Source: Pempheris klunzingeri (Eukaryota; Chordata; Actinopteri; Acropomatiformes; Pempheridae). Taken from it: a stretch of DNA of 64,000 nt. Below, piece by piece: positions 48,324-60,605 of the stretch. The notes under the pieces are model-generated. The model did no database searches, was not told the origin of the DNA, and was given only the letters and a program-made list of their open reading frames with translations. The stretch covers positions 46,001 through 110,000 of the forward strand of contig NC_092013.1 in NCBI RefSeq assembly GCF_042242105.1, written 5' to 3'. Each line of letters opens with the position of its first letter. Positions within the stretch are counted from its first letter, which is position 1. The translations under genes and the position numbers were made by a program.

Positions 48324-50606
48324 GCATATTGATGGTTATTATTTTAGTTGCTGTTTGTTTGTGCACCCCCCCCCCCCCCCCGATGCTCCTCATTCAGGCT
48401 CAGACACCACAAAACTGCTAAAAGTAACAACAGTAACAGACAGAGAACAGTAACTGACAGGAAACAGTAACAGACAGAGAACAGTAACTGACAGGAAACA
48501 GTAACAGACAGGAAACAGTAACTGACAGGAAACAGTAACAGACAGGAAACAGTAACAGACAGAGAACAGTAACAGACAGGAAACAGTAACAGACAGGAAA
48601 CAGTAACTGACAGAGAACAGTAACAGACAGGAAACAATAACTGACAGAGAACAGTAACTGACAGAGAACAGTAACAGACAGAAAACAGTAACAAACAGAG
48701 AACAGTAACTGACAGAGAACAGTAACAGACAGGAAACAGTAACTGACAGAGAACAGTAACAGACAGGAAACAATAACTGACAGAGAACAGTAACTGACAG
48801 AGGACAGTAACAGACAGAAAACAGTAACAAACAGAGAACAGTAACTGACAGAGAACAGTAACAGACAGGAAACTAACTGACAGGAAATAGTAACTGACAG
48901 AGAACAGTAACAGACAGGAAACAGTAACAAACAGAGAACAGTAACAGACAGGAAACAGTAACAGACAGGAAAGACTAGCAGGGAGCTTTCCTCCTATCGA
49001 GGAGGAATCATCATGAGGGAGGAAACATCATGATGGGGGAGGACCAGCTCCTCAGGGGGGGGCATTTAAATGGGAAACGTTTTTAGTGGCGCTGCAGAGA
49101 AAACGGAGACTTTAGGCCTTAAAGAGAGCCAAAAACTCAGTGAATGCAGGAGGGATTTAAAGTGGCCCTTAAACGCTGAATCGGTGGTTCCACTGGATAT
49201 TTGAGCTACCTGTCCCATTTCGGTGCCATTGAGCTGGCTGTAACCTGATAAAGCGGGTCGCCGCGGTGGCCTGGTTGTGTGGGGTTACTGTGAACGGCGG
49301 CTTTGTGCCGACCGGAGGAGGATAATAGGAGGTGGATACGCCTGGCTGCAGGCAGGAAACACGAGCCGAGCTGATACTCAGCGATGCTGTCTCTTTAACC
49401 TCTGACTGTCCGGACATTATTATCCAGGGATGATGTAAAACGGAAAGTTCCACAACTTTTCCAGGACTTTCTAGGCCTAAAATGTTGAATTTTCATGAGC
49501 TGTCGCTGTAGCCTGACAGACTTTAGGTCTTACCTGGTCCGTTAGTCGACGTTGTATCAGTTTTTCATTGATTCAATGGACAGAAGGCCGCTAACGTTAG
49601 AGCGGAGCAGAGAAGGAGGAGGGATGCTAACATTTCATGTCACTGACCAATCAGAACGCACAACAAACAGGAAACAACCTGAAGAAGAAAATAAATAACG
49701 TTAGAGAACATATTTGTTTGGTGGAAAAGCACATTTTAATTTTTTGACAATAAACCTGAATTTCCGGGACCCGCTCCAATCATTTATTATATTCCCTGAC
49801 TTTCCTTGCCTGGAATAGACTTTTCTTCATGACTTTCCAGGAATTTCATCACCAGCCTGTTAATAAATGCTATAAAATATATTTTTTAAAATGTCAGAAA
49901 ATTGTTGAGGTGACACCTTGTATGTTCAACGAAGATATTTTATTCAGGAGTACTTCTTAAAACGTTGAGCATCACTGACGCCAACATGGACTCCTCTGTA
50001 GTCGCTCTCTCCATCTTTCCCGATTAATTCTTCGGAGTCATCAGATCGGTCCGCTGTCCAGTTTCAGAGGTAGAATAAATAAAACAGACTAACAGCATGA
50101 AATGGGTCCAGTTTCAGAAGCGGAACACACTTTATATTTTGGATCAGATTGATATGAAGGTCTCACACTGAAACAGGAGCTGGAGGTCGGATTCTGTTAG
50201 CATGATAAGGTGTGTTAACTGGTGCCAAACATTCAGCTTCCACTGACGTCTGTAAGAAAACTTCTGTAATAAGTTTTACAGGAACAGTCAACGGTGAACA
50301 AAGAGATGCATTATGGGATCTGTTCTGTTCAGGTGCGTTTCCTGGAGCAGCAGAACAAGATGCTGGAGACCAAACTGGAGCTGCTGCAGGGCCAGGGGGT
50401 GGGCCGGTCCAACGTGGAGCCCCTGTTCGAGGCCTACATGGCGGGCCTGCGGCGCCAGATGGACCTGGTCAACAACGACAAGACCAAACTGGACGGGGAG
50501 CTGAGGAACATGCAGAGCCTGGTGGAGGACTACAAGCACAAGTAAGGCCACCAGGGTAGGCAGTGACATCACCGGGGTGGTCAGTGACATCACAGGGTGG
50601 TTAGTG

Positions 50607-50666
<60 letters not shown>

Positions 50667-53600
50667 CACAGATATGAGGATGAGATAAACAAGAGGAACA
50701 ACCTGGAGAATGACTTTGTCATCCTGAAGAAGGTCAGCACACACACACACATACAGAAACACAAAAACACACACACAGAAACACAAAAACACACACACAC
50801 ACACACAGAAACACAAAAACAAACACACACACAGAAACACAAACACACACACACACACAGAAACACAAAAACAAACACACACACAGAAACACAAACACAC
50901 ACACACAGAAACACAAAAACAAACACACACACAGAAACACAAACACACACACACAGAAACACAAACAAACACACACAGAAACACAAACACACACACAGAA
51001 ACACAAACACACACACAGAAACATAAAAACAAACACACACAGAAACATAAAAACAAACACACACAGAAACACAAAAACAAACACACACAGAAACACAAAA
51101 ACAAACGCACACAGAAACATAAAAACAAACACACACAGAAACACAAAAACAAACACACACAGAAACACAAAAACAAACGCACACAGAAACATAAAAACAA
51201 ACACACAGAAACATAAAAACAAACACACAGAAACATAAAAACAAACACACACAGAAACATAAAAACAAACACACACAGAAACATAAAAACAAACACACAG
51301 AAACATAAAAACAAACACACAGAAACACAAAAACAAACACACAGAAACACGAAAATAACACACGAAACACATGCGTGCTGTCAGCCTGAGCTGCAGTTTG
51401 TGGTTGAGAATCACGTGTCATGTGACTGTGCTAACATGCTAACAGACATGTAGCTCAGAGACCGTCATGGCTGCTGACTGTTGAACCTCCTTGCCCCCCC
51501 CCCCCCCCCCCGTCAGGACGTGGACTCGGCCTACCTGGTGAAGGCCGACCTGGAGGATAAGGTCGGCGCCCTGACTGATGAAATCAACTTCCTGCGTAAC
51601 ATCTATGAGGAGGTCAGAAACCTTTTCCTTTGTTGCTGTTCAGACTCAGACAGGACGATGTTTCCCACTGGGACTCTGCACGGACACTTTACCAGTCAAC
51701 AGACACCAGTGGTTTCACCTCTGTTTTCTGTCTGTGGTCAAATTCTATTAACACGTTTAACCCTCTGGTGTTTGTTTGTAACAGTGAGTGTTTTCTAGGT
51801 GATGAGGGTTCTTCGTCGGTCTCTATGTGGATGTGTGTTGTTGGTCTGTGTTAGTCAAACATTTGCCTGACTGGAGCTGCAGTGATTCCATCCTCAGAAA
51901 ACTGATCACAGATTAATCATTCAGTCGTTTTTCAAGAAAAAATGTCCAAACATTCAATGGTTCCAGTAAACTGAATCTAAAAGTGTTGAACGTTTGAAGG
52001 ATCAGAAGACGAAGTGACTTTGAGCTGTCGGACATCCTGATCATCAGATCAGTGAGAGCACCAGAGTAGGTTCAATACTGACCAGGATTAAAACCATTAA
52101 AAACACAAAATACTTCTGCCGGTAAAATGATCTTCAGCAGCTCAGCAAAGAACTGACGAGGTTCTTCAACCAATGGAAGTTAAGTTAAAGACAAACCTAT
52201 GAAAACATTTAATAGTATTTTTGTCTCTTCATTAAATAACGTGGCTCCTACAGAGCTACACACAATGTTAAAAGTCTCATTATAACGTCGTATTCAGCTC
52301 AGCTCTGTTCAGTTTGAGGTCTGATCTGGTCCAGTCTGGTCTGATCTGGTCCAGTCCAGTCTGGTCTGGTCTGGTCTGATCCAGTCCAGTCTGGTCCGGT
52401 CCAGTCTGGTCTGGTCTGATCTGGTCCGGTCTGGTCCGGTCCGGTCCGGTCCGGTCTGGTCCAATCTGGTCTGGTCTGGTCTGGTCCGGTCCGGTCTGGT
52501 CTGATCCGGTCTGGTCTGGTCGTGTCTGGTCTGGTCTGGTCCGGTCCAGTCTGGGGGGTTACTTCATGGCGGTGACTTGGCGTCCCCTCTGTCTCCGGCT
52601 CCAGGAGCTGCGGGAGCTGCAGGCCAGCATCAAAGACACTTCGGTGGTGGTGCAGATGGACAACAGTCGCAGCCTGAACATGGAGCAGATCGTGGCCGAG
52701 GTCAAAGCCCAGTACGAGGAGATCGCAGCCCGCAGCCGCGAGGAGGCTGAGGCCTGGTACAAGAGCAAAGTAAGAACGGGTTAACAGACCTGGGTGAACA
52801 TGTCTGGTCTGGCCCATTATGATCCATCATGACACATTAGGATCCAACGTGATCCATCAAACTATTATGATCTATTATGATCCATCACAATCCATTATGA
52901 TCTATTATAAACCTTTCTGATCCATTACGATCCATTATAAACCATTATGATCCATTATAAACAAATTTGATACATAATGACGCATAATGTATGATCCATT
53001 CTGATCCATTCTGATCCACTGTGATCCACTGTGATCCATCACATCAGCCTACACTCAGAGACGTTACACTGAACTCACGTCTGGGCTGTTATAGACGATC
53101 AGGAAGGACTCGGATTGTTAACGACTGGAGGAAGCAGAGAGTTTGTTGTACTGCCATCATGTCCTGCCGAGTACTTTGACCTGTAATAAACATGTTAGAA
53201 ACTGGACACACCCCCTGTTTGTAAAATCCTAACATGAAAAGTGAAAAGTGACTTGCAGTTCAGGAGGAAGTCTGAATCAGTAAAAGGTACCACATGTCCC
53301 TCTGGGGTGGAGTGGAGTAACGGCTAGAGTTACATTCAAGTAGCTCAAACTAGCTCTGAACCATCACCAACTGTGATTTTTGTCTTGTTTAGCACATTTA
53401 AATGGTCCGTCCCCACAGACATGGTGTGTTTTATATCAGCCAGACAGTAGAGTTCGGTAGAGTCCGCTGGAGCACAGCTCAGTGACCGCTGGATAAGTTC
53501 CGGTCCGTCGCTGAGGTTTCTGTGGTCCTCATAATGAGCTCTCTGAGAACAGTACATCCTCCGTCTGTCTGCAGTTCGACCAGATGTCGGTGCAGGCCAG

Positions 53601-55498
53601 CCAGTTTGGAGACGAGCTCCGCGTGGTGAAGGCCGAGGTGGCCGAGGTCAACCGTCTGATCAGCCGCCTGCAGAGCGAGATAGAAGCCGTCAAAGCACAG
53701 GTAGGACACCTCCGGCCTGCGGTTTTCCAGGTGATTCATACCCAGCGTGACACCTTGTTTGCCCCCCCTGCCCCACAGCGAGGCGGTCTGGAGAACCAGC
53801 TGGCCGAGGCAGAGGAGCGAGGAGAGCTGGCTGTGAAAGAGGCCAAAGCTCGAACCAGAGACCTGGAGGACGCTCTGCAGAGGGCCAAACAGGACATGGC
53901 CAGACAGCTCCGGGAGTACCAGGTAAGTCTGGGACAGGTGAGGGTCTTAGACAGGTGAGGGTCTGAGACAGGTGAGTGTGAGACAGGTGAGTGTGGGACA
54001 GGTGAGGGTCTGTGACAAGTGAGTGTGAGACAGGTGAGTGTGGGACAGGTGAGTCAGGAACAAACTTCCTCTAGTAAAACTATGTGTTGGCCCAGCGTAG
54101 CGGAGGCAGGAGGAAATCTAAACTGTATTACAGCAGAGATGTACAGGTACAGTAGGTACAGGTGTACAGGTATGTGTGCACCCCATTCATTCAGTGGAGG
54201 AGGCGCTCAGACATCCCTCATAAAATGCTCTTGATAAAATACATGATATAACCAGGAAGTAGAGGTAACGGTATGTTTTCACTCTGCTGAGAGGACGGTT
54301 TTCCAGTTGTAGTTCATATGTCATGTGACCATGGTGTAGGTCATATCACATTAACATTTTACTTCTGCTGACTGATTTATACTTCAAACATCATAACCCT
54401 AGTGGGTCCACAGAATCACAGCATCCCTGCAGTGCTCTGATCTAAACACCCTGAGCATCGTTTCATTGTTCCCCCGCAGGACCTGATGAACCTGAAACTG
54501 GCTCTGGACATTGAGATCGCCACCTACAGGAAGCTGCTGGAAGGAGAGGAGGACAGGTGAGGAGGAAGAGGAGGTGGAGAAATGGTGGTTGTGTCTCCCT
54601 CAGCTATCTGTGTCTCACTGTGTCTTTTCTTCTTCTGCAGACTGGGACAGCAGTCCATCCTCAACATCCAAGCCGCCTCCAGCTACAGTAAGTAACACTT
54701 GGAGGGAGGACATACCTGTCCTACCTGCTCTGAGGAGGACACACCTGTCCATTAACCCAACACCTCTATAAATCATCTAAATGATCTCTTTTGGTACCAA
54801 TAGTTGTAGACAGTCCTCCTGTAACACTAACAGTCCTCCTGTAACACTAACAGACCTCCTGTAACGGTAACAGTCCTCCTGTAACAGTAACAGTCCTCCT
54901 GTAACGGTAACAGACCTCCTGTAACACTAACAGTCCTCCTGTAACACTAACAGACCTCCTGTAACGGTAACAGTCCTCCTGTAACAGTAACAGTCCTCCT
55001 GTAACGGTAACAGACCTCCTGTAACACTAACAGACCTCCTGTAACACTAACAGTCCTCCTGTAACACTAACACACCTCCTGTAACACTAACAGTCCTCCT
55101 GTAACAGTAACAGACCTCCTGTAACGGTAACAGTCCTCCTGTAACACTAACAGACCTCCTGTAACACTAACAGTCCTCCTGTAACACTAACAGACCTCCT
55201 GTAACACTAACAGTCCTCCTGTAACACTAACAGACCTCCTGTAACACTAACAGTCCTCCTGTAACAGTAACACATCTCCTGTAACACTAACACACCTCCT
55301 GTAACACTAACAGTCCTCCTCATCTTTGACCTTCTAAATCAGTTCTAGTCTCTTTGCTCTGACCTGAATGATCTCTCTCTCTCTGCAGGTAGTCGCAGCA
55401 CTAACGGGTTCCCCTCCAACAGCAGCTCCTCTCCTGCTCCAAAACTACTGATCAAGACCACGGAGACCAGAGACACACACAGATACACCACTCACTGA
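46069..55498 (+). CDS. krt8-like: Type II keratin, krt8-like, with one extra intron
   Basis: Ten exons: 46069-46380, 50333-50541, 50672-50732, 51517-51612, 52605-52769, 53575-53700, 53779-53922, 54480-54556, 54641-54687 and 55389-55498, total 1347 nt, 448 residues plus TGA. Exon sizes 209, 61, 96, 165 and 126 are those of vertebrate type II keratins. The usual 221-nt exon is split here into 144 plus 77 nt. The protein pairs with type I keratins to form epithelial filaments. It has a Ser/Gly-rich head (1-90), the rod start [19 protein letters not shown] with [12 protein letters not shown], and the rod end [27 protein letters not shown] before the rod is simple-epithelial type II (K8-like). The tail is short: after [11 protein letters not shown] it reads THRYTTH and stops, lacking the usual DGxVVSES ending. 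The stop lies in the first unit of a minisatellite. Confidence 0.92.
46381..47283. other. Keratin intron 1, 5' part without features
   Basis: First 900 bp of the 3.95-kb keratin intron 1. G-run after the donor (46389-46399); nothing else recognised. Confidence 0.5.
47296..47590. repeat. 40-bp minisatellite, ATAATACGACACAGTGACGG
   Basis: About 7.3 nearly identical 40-bp units (ATAATACGACACAGTGACGG plus TGGGGGTCAGGACATCGGTG) in keratin intron 1. High identity suggests recent expansion. Confidence 0.97.
47640..48085 (+). mobile_element. Non-LTR retrotransposon 3' end (Rex/RTE-like)
   Basis: The plus-strand frame reads [20 protein letters not shown], then [15 protein letters not shown], the degenerate C-terminus common in fish LINEs. 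The 3' UTR ends GGAGGATCAATAAAGTCTAT with a CTAAT pentamer tail at 48061-48085. 5'-truncated. Confidence 0.7.
48275..48323. repeat. (AATC)n microsatellite
   Basis: About 12 uninterrupted AATC units in keratin intron 1. Confidence 0.95.
48425..48975. repeat. AACAGTAACAGACAGGAA minisatellite
   Basis: About 30 units of 17-18 bp (AACAGTAACAGACAGGA, AACAGTAACTGACAGAG) in keratin intron 1. Open frames on the minus strand are artefacts. Confidence 0.95.
48976..50332. other. Keratin intron 1, 3' part without recognised features
   Basis: About 1.35 kb of non-repetitive intron. A CACTGACCAATCAGAACGCA segment at about 49640 resembles part of cand2 intron 13 (about 27480), hinting at an old dispersed repeat. 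No coding signal. Confidence 0.4.
50607..50662. repeat. (GT)28 near keratin exon-3 acceptor
   Basis: The GT run occupies nearly half of the 130-nt keratin intron 2 and ends ten bases before the exon-3 acceptor. Confidence 0.95.
50735..51362. repeat. ACACACAGAAACACAAAAAC minisatellite
   Basis: About 27 units of 20-24 bp (ACACACAGAAACACAAAAAC with AAAC) in keratin intron 3, starting two bases after the exon-3 donor. C-poor on the plus strand. Confidence 0.95.
51613..52309. other. Keratin intron 4, first 700 bp
   Basis: Unique intron sequence. No feature seen. Confidence 0.5.
52310..52556. repeat. Pentamer/decamer repeat GGTCTGGTCC
   Basis: About 48 pentamers of the GGTCY type (GGTCT, GGTCC, with AGTCT and GATCT variants), ending about 45 bp before the keratin exon-5 acceptor. 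Confidence 0.93.
52815..53045. repeat. GATCCATTATGATCC repeat
   Basis: Degenerate 10-bp units (GATCCATTAT, GATCCACTGT, AAACCATTAT) in keratin intron 5. Confidence 0.85.
53931..54055 (+). repeat. 16-bp repeat of splice-donor-like units
   Basis: Eight units of GACAGGTGAGTGTG or GACAGGTGAGGGTCT follow the genuine exon-7 donor (CAG|GTAAGT at 53920-53928) with a 16-bp period. Seven keep CAGGTGAG and one has CAAGTGAG. Four read CAGGTGAGT, a perfect donor consensus. Confidence 0.93.
54811..55320. repeat. 20-bp minisatellite, CAGTCCTCCTGTAACACTAA
   Basis: About 25 units of exactly 20 bp in the last keratin intron, with CAGTCC/CAGACC/CACACC and AACACT/AACGGT/AACAGT variants. The strict period suggests recent homogenisation. 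Confidence 0.97.
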
Positions 55499-56900
55499 GA
55501 AACACATGAGACACACACACTCACTGAGAAACACATGAGACACACACACTCACTGAGACACACATGAGACACACACACTGAGACACACACACTCACTGAG
55601 ACACACTCACTGAGACACACATGAGACACACACACTGAGACACACACACTGAGACACACACACTCACTGAGACACACTCACTGAGACACACTCACTGAGA
55701 CACACACACTCACTGAGACACACTCACTGAGACACACTCACTGAGACACACACACTGAGACACACTCACTGAGACACACTCACTGAGAGACACACACTCA
55801 CTGAGACACACACACTCACTGAGACACACACACTGAGACACACACACTCACTGAGACACACTCACTGAGACACACACACTGAGAGACACACACTCACTGA
55901 GACACACACACTGAGACACACACACTCACTGAGACACACTCACTGAGACACACACACTGAGACACACACACTGAGACACACACACTGAGACACACACACT
56001 CACTGAGACACACACACTCACTGAGACACACACACTGAGACACACACACTGAGACACACACACTCACTGAGACACACACACTCACTGAGACACACACACT
56101 GAGACACACACACTGAGACACACACACTGAGACACACACACTCACTGAGACACACACACTCACTGAGACACACACACTGAGACACACACACTCACTGAGA
56201 CACACACACTGAGACACACACACTCACTGAGACACACACACTGAGACACACACACTGAGACACACTCACTGAGACACACACACTCACTGAGACACACACA
56301 CTGAGACACACACACTGAGACACACACACTGAGACACACTCACTGAGACACACACACTGAGACACACACACTCACTGAGACACACACACTGAGACACACA
56401 CACTCACTGAGACACACACACTGAGACACACTCACTGAGACACACACATTGAGACACACACACTGAGACACACACACACACTGAGACACACACACTCACT
56501 GAGACACACACACTGAGACACACACACACACTGAGACACACTCACTGAGACACACTCACTGAGACACACACACTGAGACACACACACTGAGACACACTCA
56601 CTGAGACACACACACTGAGACACACACACTCACTGAGACACACACACTCACTGAGACACACACACTCACTGAGACACACACACTGAGACACACACACTGA
56701 GACACACACACTGAGACACACACACTCACTGAGACACACACACTGAGACACACACACTGAGACACACACACTGAGACACACTCACTGAGACACACACACT
56801 GAGACACACACACTCACTGAGACACACACACTGAGACACACACACTCACTGAGACACACACACACACTGAGACACACTCACTGAGACACACACACAGATT
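55485..56900. repeat. 1.4-kb ACACACTGAG / ACTCACTGAG array in keratin 3' UTR
   Basis: More than 100 units of GACACACACACT, with or without CACT before GAGACAC, beginning at the keratin stop codon. The TGA of CACTGAGA is itself part of the unit. With the poly(A) signal at 57353 the array would form most of the 3' UTR. Confidence 0.95.
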
Positions 56901-57352
56901 TTCTAATGGGTATTTCTGAATGTGTGAGGGGACATTTACTAACTAATTGTAGGATGATGGGGATAAAGGCATGCTGGGAAGTGTAGTTTGATGTGACTGA
57001 CAGTACAGACTACGGTGTGTTGACTGTGGGATGATGGGGATAAAGGCATGCTGGGAAGTGTAGTTTGATGTGACTGACAGTACAGACTACGATGTGTTGA
57101 CTGTAGATGTTAGCTGTAGCAGCAGCCTGGTGGAAGTAGACCAATGTGATACCAAGGAGCCTCAGTTAATCAGGTGGGGGGGTTACATACTGATATAGTC
57201 GTGTTAAATGATGATTTGGGGATATCCTGTTAGAGGTGAACCTTTGTTTCTTTACCTGAGACCAACCAGCTCAGTCTGTTACTCTGAAGGTTAACATGTT
57301 CTGTCGTTATCAGATTAAGTCTCTTCTTCACTTTTCTGTTCTTGTTTTCATA

Positions 57353-57358
57353 AATAAA
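57353..57358 (+). terminator. Poly(A) signal of the keratin gene
   Basis: AATAAA in TTTCATAAATAAAGAGAAC, 1.86 kb past the stop codon. No earlier AATAAA was noticed in the repeat array. Confidence 0.6.
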
Positions 57359-57514
57359 GAGAACATGAACAAAGAAACTGGAGGGTTTTTCTTTCCTGCT
57401 TCCTTCAGACCTTTTAGACAGATGTCCACAGAGATCAGCTGCTGTTCAACCTGCTCAAGTGGATTTTAAGATTTAAATATGAAAAATTATGAAATATACA
57501 ATTTGTCTTTGTAA

Positions 57515-57960
57515 AAGTGTTGGAACTGGTCCAGTAGATCACCTCAGCCAGAACTGGTCCAGTAGATCACCTCAGCCAGCAGCCACCAAACGGGCTGCAA
57601 TGGCTGCAACGTGATCCTTTGGGACAACTGCACCTGATCACAGTAGGTCCACTAGAAGAGCTTGTTTGATCCACTGACAGGCTCAGAGTGTTATTCTAAG
57701 TGTGTGACAGCATCATGGAAAGGATCCCTACAGAGAGAGACCTGGAAGATCCTTTTGGTTTAACCACAAACAGCACACACACCAGACTACATTCACTAAA
57801 ACAGGGATTTTAGCTCACAGCACACAGGAGCTGCTGCTCTGCTGCTGCCTCCATCAGTCAGTGTGTTTGTGTTACTGTGTGAATTTGGTGTTTTAAATGG
57901 TCAGTTTGGATCCAAATGATTAGCTGAGGTGATCTAGGTACTTTTAGTACTGACCGGACA
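57515..57960 (+). repeat. Dispersed repeat A, copy 3
   Basis: Intergenic copy between the keratin and rbl1, with a 28-bp tandem duplication of GAACTGGTCCAGTAGATCAC CTCAGCCA near its start (57525-57580). It includes an extra block (AGCTCACAGCACACAGGAGC) lacking in copy 2, so it is the most complete copy. Confidence 0.8.
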
Positions 57961-58597
57961 GCAGCATTAAAAACATGGGAGTTACCCTTTAACTATGAAG
58001 GTAATAAAATGAATTCCATTAGTTTTGAATACTCTATTCTGATTGGTCAATTACGGCATCCTACAGTCTGTTATTTCTGTATAACAGACTGTTGCCATGG
58101 ACGCAGTTCTGATAGCAGAAGCCATACAATCAATTAAATCAATTAGATTGTTTAAAAGTCAATATTATGTGTCAAACTGTTGGTTTCTTTAGTTCGAAGC
58201 TGTGTAATAAGCTGGATAATGTACAGCGAGCAGTGTCGTTATCACCTGGTCAGGGTTCGTTTAGTGATAATGACCGGCTCACATACGTTATCCCTCACAG
58301 TTACTGTTTACCTGCTGTATTTTTCCCACGATTAACATTTGCTTTTCAACGTGTTAGAAAACTGTAATTCTGAACTAATGAAAAAAATGCCAAAATTAAA
58401 CTTATGTAACATAATCTGTCTCATAATAATGTCATGATGATAGAGGGGGCACCTTGTATAACTGCTCTGCTGCAGCTCCAGTGAGGTTAATAAGTTCATG
58501 TGGATCAGCTCTGCCCTCTGCTGGTTAACCTGTCTGTGATGTACAACCACACCTGGACACCTTCAGGCTTCACCTCACCACAGCAGCCGCTGGAGGG
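57961..58597. other. Spacer with possible MITE
   Basis: No gene. The stretch CGTTATCACCTGGTCAGGGT ... GTGATAATGACCGGCTC (58238-58280) contains short inverted matches as in fish MITEs, but no complete ends were found. Confidence 0.35.
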
Positions 58598-60110
58598 TTT
58601 AATAACAACGTCCTTAAAGACTCTCCAGCTGGTCCAGAACGCTGCTGCTCCTGTTCTGACCAGAACTAAGAGAAGAGACCATCTTTCTCCTGTACTGGCT
58701 TCTCTTCATTGGCTTCCAGTAAAATCTAGAATAGAGTTTAAAATCCTTCTCCTCACCTCCAAAGCTCTTAATGTTCAGGCTCCATCATCTCTTAAAGAGC
58801 TCATAGTACCGTACTACCCCACTAGAGCACTGTGCTCCCAGACTGCAGGTCTACTGGTGGTTCCTAAAGTCCTCTAAAGTAGTGATGGAGCCAGAGCTTT
58901 CAGCTATCAGGCTCCTCTCCCGTGGAACCTCCTTCCAGTCTGGGTTCAGGGGGGCAGACACCCTCTCTACATTTCAGAGTGGACTAAAAACCTTCCTTAG
59001 TGATGAAGCCTATAGTTCAGGACTGGATCAGGTCTTGGACCAGCCCCTAGTTATGCTGCTATAGGCTCAGACTGCCGGGGGACTCCCATGATGCACTGGG
59101 CTCCTCTCTCCTCCTCTTCCTCTCCATCCTGATGCTTCATGTCTCTTTAATGTCTGTTACTAACTTGGTATCTTCCCCGAAGCCTTTCTGTGCTTTTCTC
59201 CTCTCTCAGGTTCCTGATCCTGGTCCTGGTTCTCCTGCTGTGGTTCTCTGGTTCCTGTGGATCCTGGTCCTGGTCCTCCTGCTGTGGTTTTCTGGTTCCT
59301 GTGGATCCTGGTCCTGGTTCTCCTAATGTGTTTCTCTGGTTCCTGTGGATCCTGGTCCTGGTCCTGGTGCTGTGGTTCTCTGGTTCCTGTGGATCCTGGT
59401 CCTGGTTCTCCTGCTGTGGATCGTCAGCCACCAACACTTTTTACTGATATCAGTCCTGTTATTATTATTCACATATTAACTATTGTCATGTTTTTACCTG
59501 CTACCATATTGATCAGTATCAGTCACACTGATCTGTATCAGTCATATTGATCAGTATCAGTCACATTGATCAGTATCAGTCATATTGATCAGTATCAGTC
59601 ACATTGATCAGTATCAGTCATATTTATCAGTATCAGTCACATTGATCAGTATCAGTCATATTTATCAGTATCAGTCACATTGATCTGTATCAGTCATATT
59701 GATCAGTATCAGTCACACTGATCTGTATCAGTCACATTGATCAGTATCAGTCATATTGATCAGTATCAGTCACATTGATCTGTATCAGTCACATTGATCT
59801 GTATCAGTCACATTGATCAGTATCAGTCACATTGATCTGTATCAGTCACATTGATCAGTATCAGTCACATTGATCTGTATCAGTCACATTGATCAGTATC
59901 AGTCACATTGTCAGTACTATAGTCCCCCCCCCCCCCCGAGCCTGGTTCTGTTCCAGGTTTCTTCCTCTTAACGGGGAGTTTTTCTTGCTCATGTTGGATT
60001 CCTGAATCTTTGGTCTCTGAATCAAAGAGTTTGTTCTGAGCTGCTCTTTCTGGAAACACAGTTATGAATTGGCGCTATATGAATAAAGATTGATTGATTG
60101 ATTGATTGGT
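58598..60110 (+). mobile_element. L2 LINE 3' part with expanded 3' UTR
   Basis: RT C-terminus (58610-59064: [53 protein letters not shown]), then a 3' UTR. The UTR holds four units of a ~43-bp repeat (GGTTCCTGTGGATCCTGGTC, 59214-59410), a 20-bp minisatellite, and a typical end TTATGAATTGGCGCTATATG with (ATTG)n at 60063-60108. Confidence 0.9.
59500..59912. repeat. 20-bp minisatellite, ATCAGTATCAGTCACATTG
   Basis: About 20 units of TGATCAGTATCAGTCACATT / TGATCTGTATCAGTCATATT inside the L2 3' UTR. Confidence 0.95.
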
Positions 60111-60263
60111 TGGTTGACATATACATTATACATTATCTGCTGGGAGGTTTAATCTGTTTATTCATGCTGAGGATGATGAGAAGGTGAAGCTGAACCTTGG
60201 TTTTAATGTCTTCTGACCTCAGACATACGTCACATTCACAGGCTGTACCTAGAGATACACCTG

Positions 60264-60605
60264 TGACTTCACTCTTCCTCCTTCTCTTCTTCTTGCTCCT
60301 CCTCTTCTTCTTCCTCCTTCTCTTCTTTTTCTTCCTCCTCCTCTACTTCTTGCTCCTCCTCCTCTTCTTCCTCCTCATCTTGTTCTTCCTCTTCATCTTT
60401 CTCTTCCTTCTCCTCTTCTTCCTCCTCCTCCTCTTCTTCCTCTTCATCTTTCTCTTCCTTCTCCTCTTCTTCCTCCTCCTCCTCCTCCTCCTCTTCTTCT
60501 TCTTCTTGTTCCTCCTCCTCGTTCTCTTCTTCCTCATCCTCCTCTTCGTCTTTCTCCTCCTTCTCTTCTTCTTCCACCTCCTCCTCTTCGTCTTCTTCTT
60601 CGGTG
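60264..60605. repeat. Polypyrimidine (CTCCTCCTCTTCTTC) tract upstream of rbl1
   Basis: About 340 bp almost purely C and T on the plus strand, with only scattered G or A, ending about 295 bp before the rbl1 ATG. The Glu-rich open frame on the opposite strand is a by-product. Confidence 0.95.

Noticed and set aside
50601-51421. Phe/Cys/Val-rich 250-codon frames on the minus strand
   Set aside because: Translation of the CA-rich repeat in keratin intron 3.
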